A DNA stretch of 11,518 nucleotides from Dehalococcoidales bacterium (GTDB lineage: Bacteria > Chloroflexota > Dehalococcoidia > Dehalococcoidales > UBA2162), in contig CP070645.1 of the NCBI GenBank assembly GCA_020354275.1, forward strand, positions 1,412,894 to 1,424,411, given 5' to 3'. The notes under the pieces were generated by a model. That model saw only the letters and a list, made by a program, of their open reading frames with translations, was not told where the DNA came from and did not search any database. The position numbers were made by a program, and so were the translations under genes. Of the stretch, positions 1-5,353 are shown piece after piece. The first letter of the stretch is position 1; each line of letters starts with the position of its first letter.

Positions 1-579
1 AATAACGGCCGGTGTAACACCAATGACGGGGAATTCTTCGTGCGGAATAAGACCCCGGTAAACACACCTTAAGCAGGCTGACTTGCCCGGAATTACTGTC
101 ATAGCCCTTCCTTCAAAGCTATATACCGCTCCGTGAATGAAAGGAATGTTATTATCAACGGCAGCCTTATTCAGTAGATACCTGGTTGGCAGATTATCCA
201 TGGCGTCAACAATTAAGTCAAAACCACGCACCAGAGATGAGATATTTTCTTCGTTTATCCTTTCATTTACCGGTTCCACCGTTATATTCCGGTTTAGCTG
301 TTGAAGCTTCTCAGCAAATGAGTCTACTTTTGGCCGGTCAATATCCTGATCCCAGTGCAAAACCTGCCGGTTAAGGTTACTCAGCTCCACTTTATCATGG
401 TCAATTATTCTTATCGTTCCCACCCCGGCTGCGGCAAGGTACATAGCAGATGGAGAACCGAGTCCACCGCCACCGGCGATAATAACCCGGGCTTTCTTCA
501 GCTTTTCTTGACCATCCTCACCGATTCCGTTAATCCTTATCTGGCGGTCATATCTCTTTTTTTCATCATCATTCAGCAT
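1..579 (-). CDS. ThiF/MoeB/HesA-family E1-like adenylyltransferase (3' part missing)
   Basis: Partial gene: 193 codons run from an ATG at 579 to the left edge without a stop. Enzymes of this family adenylate the C-terminal glycine of a ubiquitin-like sulfur carrier (ThiS, MoaD) or a related substrate in the cytoplasm. Visible motifs are the ATP-binding glycine loop GGGGLGS (residues 36-42), an IIDHD strand followed by LSNLNRQ with the family arginine, a DAMDN motif, and the first half of a CxxC zinc site (ACLRC). These are the canonical E1-like residues, so the part seen looks active. The start MLNDDEKKRYDRQI is typical of MoeB/ThiF proteins, although no good ribosome binding site precedes it. 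It lies 136 bp downstream of the UPF0280 gene on the same strand, so a sulfur-transfer role linked to homocysteine synthesis is possible but inferred. It could equally serve molybdopterin or thiamine synthesis. Confidence 0.9.
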   Translation of the reverse strand, partial: MLNDDEKKRYDRQIRINGIGEDGQEKLKKARVIIAGGGGLGSPSAMYLAAAGVGTIRIIDHDKVELSNLNRQVLHWDQDIDRPKVDSFAEKLQQLNRNITVEPVNERINEENISSLVRGFDLIVDAMDNLPTRYLLNKAAVDNNIPFIHGAVYSFEGRAMTVIPGKSACLRCVYRGLIPHEEFPVIGVTPAVI

Positions 580-715
580 TTAACTTGACCCACGACTTAT
601 AACCATTACTGGTTGATACCGGAATATTTAGTAATTAACCTAAAGTCGAAAAGCGTTTCGGGTTGATATTATCAGGCACAAGTATGATTGTATGTTTCAA
701 TTTGCGAACCAGCCT
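580..715. other. Intergenic gap between UPF0280 and ThiF-like genes
   Basis: 136 bp with no ORF having a ribosome binding site. It holds only two weak hairpins: CGAAA/TTTCG around 645-660 and AACCA/TGGTT around 602-616. No convincing promoter or T-tailed terminator is seen on either strand, so the ThiF-like gene may still be cotranscribed with the operon upstream. Confidence 0.4.
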
Positions 716-1456
716 TCAGGAAAGCTGACTTTGTCCGGTATCACATATCCTGACATCACCCCAGAACCCAATTTTATCGTCTTTTATAACAACCAGGCCC
801 ATTAAATCACCGATATCCCTGGCCCGTTCAATTGCACTCGGGATATCCTCAGGCTGCTTGATCAGGTTAGCAATGGCAGTAGCAGCAGCATCTGCCAGGG
901 CAGATGACGGAGAAAGCACGACCACGGCATCAGCCTGCCCGTAACTCAACGAGTGTCCCACCGTACCTGAAGAGGTGCAAATAGCCAAAGGCGTATCTTC
1001 CCCCCTGAGTTCCAGCCCGATCTTACCACTTAAAGGAGAATTACCGGCATATATCCCTACTACCCTTTCCCTCAGGCTCTTAATGAACAGGTCACCCCCA
1101 TTTTCAATGATTACCTCAGGCGAAAAGTTTAGCAATTCGTGCCCCACGAATTCGTTTATTGTCCCCGCTACCGCTGCCATGGGGCCAACACCCGTCTTAC
1201 TGGCGGCTTCCAGCATGACACGCACAACGTCGGGAGCACCATCATCAAACAGCACAGGCTCCAGCGAGGTCAGGAAATCCGGGTGCTGTTCAATATAACC
1301 CTCCAATTTACTGCGGCACTTGAGCACAGATTCCAAGGCTTCATTCTGAAGATTTCTGGTCGCACGAATATAGAGGTCAGTCTCCCTCAGCACTACACTG
1401 AAGGAGACCAGATCCTGACCTTTGACCCAGTGTCGGTATGTTCTGGGCTGATACAT
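716..1456 (-). CDS. UPF0280 / COG2122 ApbE-like protein of the homocysteine pathway
   Basis: 246 aa, the usual length for UPF0280 proteins, which are distant relatives of the flavin transferase ApbE. Visible are GPMAAVAGTINEFVG (91-105), an ENGGD motif (118-122) matching the ApbE NxGGD-type site, CTSSGTVGHS (160-169) in the place of the ApbE TSG region, and GQADAVVV followed by ADAAATA (188-194), like the ApbE ADA-AT segment. There is no signal peptide or lipobox, so it is cytoplasmic, unlike exported ApbE. Known genetics: COG2122 proteins were linked with DUF39 and NIL/ferredoxin proteins to homocysteine formation in anaerobes; their chemistry (sulfur donation or persulfide formation) is unsettled. 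The ATG start lies 4 bp after the ferredoxin stop codon, and a GGAG about 17 nt upstream is a distant ribosome binding site, so translational coupling is likely. Confidence 0.92.
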   Translation of the reverse strand: MYQPRTYRHWVKGQDLVSFSVVLRETDLYIRATRNLQNEALESVLKCRSKLEGYIEQHPDFLTSLEPVLFDDGAPDVVRVMLEAASKTGVGPMAAVAGTINEFVGHELLNFSPEVIIENGGDLFIKSLRERVVGIYAGNSPLSGKIGLELRGEDTPLAICTSSGTVGHSLSYGQADAVVVLSPSSALADAAATAIANLIKQPEDIPSAIERARDIGDLMGLVVIKDDKIGFWGDVRICDTGQSQLS

Positions 1457-1460
1457 GGAT

Positions 1461-1871
1461 TTAAAAATGTAACTCCATCGCTCTTGGCGGGCAGGTCTTT
1501 ATACACAGTCCGCAGGCCAGGCATTTCTCATTATCAAAAATAACCCGCAGGGTCTGTAATTCACGCCCAAAAGCACCTGTAGGGCAGATTGTAAGACAAG
1601 CGCCGCAGTGGGTACACCTTTCCTCGTTGCGGGTTACGTCCTGGCTTAATGCCTGAATTCTGACCCCGGTCTCGGTTAAATAACGGATGCCCTTATCGTA
1701 GTCGCTTTGTTTCCCGCTCAGTTCAAGCACTAGAAGACCCTCCTCCTCAGGGGTGACTGAAGCCTTCAGAATATTAAAATCAAGATTATAATCCCTCACC
1801 AGCCGGCTTACTATTGGCCTGTCTACCAGACGCCCGGGGAAACGGAGCACTATTCTTTTAGAAACCGCCAT
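1461..1871 (-). CDS. NIL-domain di-[4Fe-4S] ferredoxin of the homocysteine pathway
   Basis: 136 aa. Residues 1-75 form an NIL domain (ACT-like fold, first seen at the C-terminus of the methionine importer ATPase MetN). Residues 86-130 hold two 4Fe-4S motifs: C86/C89/C92/C96 (CTHCGACLTICP) and C117/C120/C123/C127 (CLACGLCIKTCP). Proteins of this layout partner with DUF39 proteins and are thought to deliver the electrons needed to reduce sulfur during homocysteine formation from aspartate semialdehyde; the NIL domain may bind an amino acid, which is an inference. Both clusters have all their cysteines. The ATG start is preceded by AGGAG about 11 nt upstream. The gene lies 69 bp after DUF39 and 4 bp before UPF0280, so the three form one operon. 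The alternative of a general ferredoxin is unlikely given the NIL domain and neighbours. Confidence 0.95.
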   Translation of the reverse strand: MAVSKRIVLRFPGRLVDRPIVSRLVRDYNLDFNILKASVTPEEEGLLVLELSGKQSDYDKGIRYLTETGVRIQALSQDVTRNEERCTHCGACLTICPTGAFGRELQTLRVIFDNEKCLACGLCIKTCPPRAMELHF

Positions 1872-1940
1872 CTTTATTACTACTCCTGTTACTATTATGG
1901 TCTGTCTTAACCGACTTTTTCCATCAAACCATATTTATTT

Positions 1941-3149
1941 TTAATCCTCTATAGGCCGTTCTTTCAGTGGTCTAAAAGTTATTCCTGATTCTATACCGGG
2001 TAATGGTGCTACCGGGTCAGTTAACAGGAATTTCCCGTTTAATATCCATTCTTTTAGGGTACTGGCAATCTCAACCGCCCGGGGGTAACTGGACAGCGAG
2101 GCAGTGGCTACCTTCTTGCCCTGAATAGTTATCTGGCCACTCTTTAACTGGGCATAACTCACCTCATCAATAACATCAGGTTGCATCTGAGGATATGCCC
2201 TGGAATAATCGACAACTGGAGCCAGAATATCATCATCAGTTACCGTAGTGTATTGCAGGACTTCTTCAGATAATATAGGTATCGGTACACCGATGCCCAC
2301 AGTTATGGTACAACCATAACCCAGCATACTGGTTCCGACCAGCCATCGCTGATTCATCTGTTTAAGGTCACCCATTACGGCCAGTGTTCCGGCAGACCTC
2401 CTGGGTACACCATTCTCAGTACGAAGCACGTTGGGATTGTGCTGGGTGCCGTGCCAGGCAACAAAGCCTATCCCCCCGCCGAGGAAAATCTTAGTCCCGA
2501 TACCAATTGTCCGATAATAGGGGTCATTCAACAGTGGTGAGAGTTGCCCCGCTGAAGAATAACTGGCATTGCCCAGATTTGGCTTCAACATCCCCATATA
2601 GGTATAGATTGTTTTTTCAGAGAGGTTTACTGCCACGTTATAGTTCTGGTAGGCATTCCTCATATTAAATAGCACCGCATCATTGATATCACTGATATTT
2701 ATCCATGTTTCCAGCTTCCTCTTAGGATAGCAGTCTGTCCCATAAGCGGTAGCTTCCAGCCTGATATCATTACCGGCGACAAGATCTTCGATGATATGCC
2801 CACCGCCATAATTAAATTCGCCCGGGTGTATCTTGTTGCGCGGATCATCATCAGGGATTGCCGTAGCGCCAATGAGCAAATCAACCGCCGCCAGGCCGGT
2901 ATAGGCAGGAACATCATTGAGTAAGACCCGGCCGCCACCGAGCTTCATCCGTGGGGAAGTATGCCCAACATTAATGTATGCACTTGAAGAACACATTGGG
3001 CCGAAGGTTCCGGTGGTGACGACATCCACTTCCTGGGCGGCTTTTTCTATGCCCTTCTCTTTGACAAAGTCTATTATCTCATTCGCGGTAACTACTACCG
3101 CTTCACCTTTGTTAATTTTTTCGTTTATTTCATTAATAGTTTTCGCCAT
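1941..3149 (-). CDS. DUF39 / COG1900 homocysteine biosynthesis protein
   Basis: 402 aa; matches the HcyBio/DUF39 family, which puts sulfide-derived sulfur onto aspartate semialdehyde to form homocysteine, bypassing O-acylhomoserine. Recognisable segments are GTFGPMCSSSAYINVGH (47-63) with C53, the TDCYPKR segment with C140, GGGIGFVAWHGTQHNP (224-239), MGDLKQMN (259-266) and GYGCTITVGIGVPIP (277-291). C53 and C140 are the best candidates for the persulfide-carrying cysteines (inference from conserved context). There is no C-terminal CBS pair or fused ferredoxin as in some archaeal forms; the ferredoxin is the next gene. The ATG start is well fixed by AAGGAGG at 3157-3163, 7 nt upstream. It is the first large gene of the operon and lies directly behind the leader region described at 3150-3430, which suggests control by methionine supply. 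Confidence 0.95.
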   Translation of the reverse strand: MAKTINEINEKINKGEAVVVTANEIIDFVKEKGIEKAAQEVDVVTTGTFGPMCSSSAYINVGHTSPRMKLGGGRVLLNDVPAYTGLAAVDLLIGATAIPDDDPRNKIHPGEFNYGGGHIIEDLVAGNDIRLEATAYGTDCYPKRKLETWINISDINDAVLFNMRNAYQNYNVAVNLSEKTIYTYMGMLKPNLGNASYSSAGQLSPLLNDPYYRTIGIGTKIFLGGGIGFVAWHGTQHNPNVLRTENGVPRRSAGTLAVMGDLKQMNQRWLVGTSMLGYGCTITVGIGVPIPILSEEVLQYTTVTDDDILAPVVDYSRAYPQMQPDVIDEVSYAQLKSGQITIQGKKVATASLSSYPRAVEIASTLKEWILNGKFLLTDPVAPLPGIESGITFRPLKERPIED

Positions 3150-3156
3150 ATCTCAA

Positions 3157-3163
3157 CCTCCTT
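3157..3163 (-). promoter_or_regulatory. Strong ribosome binding site of the DUF39 gene
   Basis: Minus-strand AAGGAGG lies 7 nt before the ATG at 3149, which fixes the start. Notably, the -10 box of the adjacent promoter ends only 2 bp upstream, so a transcript from it would begin inside or at the edge of this site. Confidence 0.85.
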
Positions 3164-3165
3164 CG

Positions 3166-3194
3166 ATATTAATGGGTAGGCTATGTACTGTCAA
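3166..3194 (-). promoter_or_regulatory. Sigma70-type promoter P2 next to the DUF39 gene
   Basis: Minus-strand TTGACA (3194-3189), a 17-bp spacer and TAATAT (3171-3166): six of six at -35 and five of six at -10. It lies downstream of the intrinsic terminator, so it could supply the homocysteine operon independently of the leader transcript. Oddly, the expected start, about 3159-3161, falls within the ribosome binding site, leaving an mRNA leader of only about 10-12 nt. It may be weak, or may give poorly translated mRNA. The match to consensus is seen directly; activity is inferred. Confidence 0.6.
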
Positions 3195-3207
3195 CCGTGC
3201 TTTCCCG

Positions 3208-3256
3208 AAAAAAAAACTAAACAACAAAAAGCCCAAGAACAGTAGTTTCTTGGGCT
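3208..3256 (-). terminator. Intrinsic terminator between the small leader ORF and DUF39
   Basis: Minus-strand arms AGCCCAAGAA (3256-3247) and TTCTTGGGCT (3239-3230) form a perfect 10-bp stem with a 7-nt loop, followed by TTTTTGTTGTTTAG and then a nine-T run down to 3208. It lies about 30 nt after the stop of the 33-codon ORF and about 60-80 nt before the DUF39 start, on the same strand, so it must either end a separate small transcript or act as a conditional attenuator. The plus strand has no matching T run, so it is one-directional. Confidence 0.85.
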
Positions 3257-3284
3257 CAGCTTAAGCCTTTACCAGTTTAGGGGA

Positions 3285-3386
3285 TTATGTTGGCATGGTC
3301 CCCGAACTGGCGGCACGCCAAGCCCAGGGCATCATCATCCCAGAAACCTTCCATATAAGGCTGGCTTTATGCTTCCAGTTCGGCAC
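3285..3386 (-). CDS. Candidate 33-aa Met- and Trp-rich leader peptide upstream of the homocysteine operon
   Basis: Small ORF with a GTG start at 3386 and TAA at 3287-3285. AGGAGG at 3398-3393 is spaced 6 nt from the GTG, as good a ribosome binding site as that of DUF39. The peptide begins MPNWKHKASL, contains SGMMMPWAWR at residues 15-24 and ends GTMPT. Besides the start, Met occurs at 17, 18, 19 and 31, and Trp at 4, 12, 21 and 23, both far above expectation. There is no membrane segment or signal peptide. It sits inside a transcript that begins at a consensus promoter and reaches an intrinsic terminator just before a methionine-pathway operon, the classical position of an attenuation leader peptide. 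Coding by such a short ORF cannot be proven from one sequence; it could instead be an accident within a structured RNA, or a dual-function small RNA. Confidence 0.55.
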   Translation of the reverse strand: MPNWKHKASLIWKVSGMMMPWAWRAASSGTMPT

Positions 3387-3430
3387 TAGGTTCCTCCTTT
3401 TATGCATACCATAACATGGTTATTAAAATC

Positions 3431-3459
3431 ATTATAAGGAATTGCTATTGTATTGTCAA
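3431..3459 (-). promoter_or_regulatory. Perfect-consensus sigma70 promoter P1 of the leader transcript
   Basis: Minus-strand TTGACA (3459-3454), a spacer of exactly 17 bp and TATAAT (3436-3431): twelve of twelve consensus bases at optimal spacing. The expected transcription start is near 3424, about 26 nt before the AGGAGG of the 33-codon ORF. A promoter this strong suggests a highly transcribed RNA whose read-through into the operon is limited at the downstream terminator. Confidence 0.85.
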
Positions 3460-3464
3460 ACCAG

Positions 3465-3480
3465 GGCAGGTTATCCTGCC
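3465..3480. promoter_or_regulatory. 16-bp dyad midway between divergent promoters (candidate operator)
   Basis: GGCAGG-TTAT-CCTGCC is an inverted repeat with 6-bp arms. Its centre (3472.5) coincides with the midpoint between the -35 boxes of P1 (3454-3459) and the aspS promoter (3485-3490). This placement suggests a regulator site acting on both promoters, but no second copy was found in the window and the cognate protein is unknown. Confidence 0.35.
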
Positions 3481-3484
3481 AGAG

Positions 3485-3513
3485 TTGAAGACTACCCCTT
3501 GATAATATATAAT
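3485..3513 (+). promoter_or_regulatory. Sigma70-type promoter of aspS-tig-clpP
   Basis: TTGAAG (3485-3490), a 17-bp spacer and TATAAT (3508-3513). The expected start is near 3520, giving a leader of about 37 nt to the TTG start of aspS. The leader contains a 4-bp mini-hairpin (AGGG-GTATT-CCCT, 3519-3531) followed by GTTTTTCTTTTT, which looks like a very weak terminator but has too short a stem to call. Confidence 0.7.
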
Positions 3514-3556
3514 CAGCTAGGGGTATTCCCTGTTTTTCTTTTTAGGGAGAAGGTTT

Positions 3557-5353
3557 TTGCTCAAAGATTGTAGCTGTGGTGAATTAAATAAAGGACATGT
3601 TGGCACCAGTGTTAATCTGGCTGGCTGGGTAGACCGTCGCCGTGACCATGGAGGATTGACATTTATCGACCTTAGGGACAGCGAGGGCATAGTCCAGGTT
3701 GTCTTTAACCCTAAGGTGACAGAATCATACCACCAAATAACCTCCGAGGTGCGGAACGAATACGTGATTCAAGTTACCGGTGAGGTAGCTATCCGACCCC
3801 CGGGAACGGAGAACACCAAACTGGCCACCGGCGAGATTGAGGTTATCGCCAGGAGTGTGAAAATACTCAATACTTCAAAAACTCCTCCCTTCTATATCAA
3901 TGAGGATATTGAAGTAGATGAAAGCCTCCGCCTTAAATACCGCTATCTTGATCTCCGTCGCGCCCGGATGCAGGAAATCCTGGTCCTTCGTCACCAGGTA
4001 GTTAAATTTATCCGTGATTTCCTGAATGAGAGAGGTTTTATTGAGGTAGAAACGCCCATTCTGATAAAAAGCACTCCGGAAGGTGCCCGAGACTACCTCG
4101 TACCCAGCCGTATTCATCCCGGCAAGTTCTATGCACTGCCCCAGTCACCTCAGCAGATTAAACAACTGCTGATGGTAGCTGGTGTGGGCAAATATTACCA
4201 GATAGCCAAATGCTTCCGTGACGAAGATACCCGCGCCGACCGACAGCCTGAGTTCACCCAGCTTGACCTTGAAATAAGCTTTGTTGAGGAAGAGGACATC
4301 CTCAATCTTATGGAAAAAATGTTTACTTCTATGGTAGAGATACTCAAACCAGAGATGCGGTTGATAAAACCCTTCCCCCGCCTCAGCTATGCCGATGCAA
4401 TGGAAAGTTATGGTATCGATAGGCCTGATTTACGCTTCGGTCTGGAGATAAGTGACCTGTCAGATATTGCGGCTGGAACCGATTTCTCTGTCTTCCGTTC
4501 CGCCATTGACCAAGGTGGCAGGGTCAAGGGTATTTGTGCTCCTGGTTGTGGCAACTACACTCGAACTCAGCTTGACGAGCTAAACAGGCTGGTCAGAGGT
4601 TGGGGGGCAGAGGGTCTACTTACCATCTCGCTGGGTGATTCAGCGGGTAGTCTGGAAGATTTGACCATGGAAATGATAAAGTCGGTAGCGACCAGATTCC
4701 TGACCCTGGAGCAGATATTGGAAATGGCCAGGCGCCTTGACGCCAGCGCTGGGGACCTTTTACTCATTGTTGCTGGTAAACTGGAGTTGGTAAGTACAGT
4801 GCTTGGTGAATTACGCCAGGAGATGGGCCTCCGTCTTGAACTGACTGATCCTGACCTCCTTGCCTTCACCTTTATTGTAGATTTCCCGCTGTTGGCACAT
4901 GATGAAAAAACAGGAAGATTTGAGCCAATGCACCATCCTTTCACCGCACCCAAAGATGATGATATTCTGTTATTGGATAATGCCCCGGAAAAGGTTCATG
5001 GCAGGCATTATGACCTGGTATGCAATGGATTGGAGATAGCCGGCGGTAGTATCAGGATTCATACTCCTGAGCTCCAGAGGAAAGTATTTCGTTTATTGGG
5101 CTATACTGACGAAGAGATGGAGGAGCTTTTTGGCCACATGCTTGAGGCCTTTGAGTATGGTGCTCCTCCCCATGGTGGTATAGCCCCAGGTATTGATCGT
5201 ATTGTAATGCTACTGGCAGGAGAAAAAACTATCCGGGAAGTGATTGCTTTTCCCAAGACTCAAAATGCTGTCGATTTGACCTTTAGTGCTCCTTCCCCAG
5301 TAAGCCACCAACAATTGACTGAACTACACCTTAACATAGTGGAGGAACAGTGA
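3557..5353 (+). CDS. aspS: Aspartyl-tRNA synthetase, probably non-discriminating
   Basis: 598 aa, full bacterial-type length. It charges tRNA-Asp with aspartate. An OB-fold anticodon-binding domain (about 1-105) is followed by the class II catalytic core with motif 1 (FIEVETPIL, 161-169), motif 2 (FRDEDTRADRQPEFTQLDLE, 220-239), a bacterial GAD insertion (about 285-410) and motif 3 (GIDRIVMLLAG, 545-555). The anticodon domain has H31 (RRRDHGG) and G83 (RPPGTEN), the residues known to mark bacterial non-discriminating AspRS that also charge tRNA-Asn, after which GatCAB amidates Asp-tRNA-Asn; discriminating enzymes carry other residues there. The start is TTG at 3557, supported by GGGAGAAGG just upstream and by the standard N-terminus MLKDCSCGEL. 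The last codons overlap the tig start by 4 bp. Confidence 0.97.
   Translation: MLKDCSCGELNKGHVGTSVNLAGWVDRRRDHGGLTFIDLRDSEGIVQVVFNPKVTESYHQITSEVRNEYVIQVTGEVAIRPPGTENTKLATGEIEVIARSVKILNTSKTPPFYINEDIEVDESLRLKYRYLDLRRARMQEILVLRHQVVKFIRDFLNERGFIEVETPILIKSTPEGARDYLVPSRIHPGKFYALPQSPQQIKQLLMVAGVGKYYQIAKCFRDEDTRADRQPEFTQLDLEISFVEEEDILNLMEKMFTSMVEILKPEMRLIKPFPRLSYADAMESYGIDRPDLRFGLEISDLSDIAAGTDFSVFRSAIDQGGRVKGICAPGCGNYTRTQLDELNRLVRGWGAEGLLTISLGDSAGSLEDLTMEMIKSVATRFLTLEQILEMARRLDASAGDLLLIVAGKLELVSTVLGELRQEMGLRLELTDPDLLAFTFIVDFPLLAHDEKTGRFEPMHHPFTAPKDDDILLLDNAPEKVHGRHYDLVCNGLEIAGGSIRIHTPELQRKVFRLLGYTDEEMEELFGHMLEAFEYGAPPHGGIAPGIDRIVMLLAGEKTIREVIAFPKTQNAVDLTFSAPSPVSHQQLTELHLNIVEEQ

Larger units (their letters stand above)
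3208..3424 (-). ncRNA. Predicted structured leader RNA or small RNA (about 200 nt)
   Basis: Predicted from about 3424 (7 nt after the -10 box) to the terminator T run. It can fold as a long rod. TTATGGTATG (3414-3405) pairs with 3297-3285 through a 3-nt bulge. CCGAACTGG (3383-3375) pairs perfectly with CCAGTTCGG (3310-3302). GCCAGCC (3365-3359) pairs with GGCTTGGC (3324-3317) with one bulge. A competing 10-bp pairing joins 3326-3317 with 3260-3251 and would break the terminator stem. A local 5' hairpin, ACCAT/ATGGT (3420-3408), is also possible. It matches no riboswitch consensus that I recognise. Confidence 0.55.

Noticed and set aside
186..588. Plus-strand open frames over the left edge
   Set aside because: They are antisense to the ThiF-like gene, whose minus-strand frame carries clear E1 motifs.
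975..1543. Plus-strand frames of 107 and 134 codons
   Set aside because: Antisense to UPF0280 and the ferredoxin; no domain or ribosome binding site supports them.
3380..3402. T-box-like AGGAGGAACC resembling the T-box core sequence
   Set aside because: It lacks the TGG and CGCG parts of the T-box, sits about 130 nt from the terminator instead of next to it, and is better explained as the ribosome binding site of the small ORF.
3208..3424. SAM-I, SAM-II, SAH or cobalamin riboswitch before a methionine-pathway gene
   Set aside because: I looked for the conserved core segments of these classes on the minus strand and found none; the region instead holds a small ORF, nested stems and a terminator.
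3208..3424. 6S RNA or SRP RNA
   Set aside because: The length and rod shape suit 6S RNA, but the apparent central bubble is lopsided (about 21 against 4 nt) and contains a ribosome binding site. The SRP GGAA-loop motif is absent. 6S is not excluded without a covariance search.
4567..4953. 128-codon minus-strand frame inside aspS
   Set aside because: Falls within the GAD-domain coding region of a fully intact AspRS; Ser/Arg-rich composition typical of an antisense shadow.
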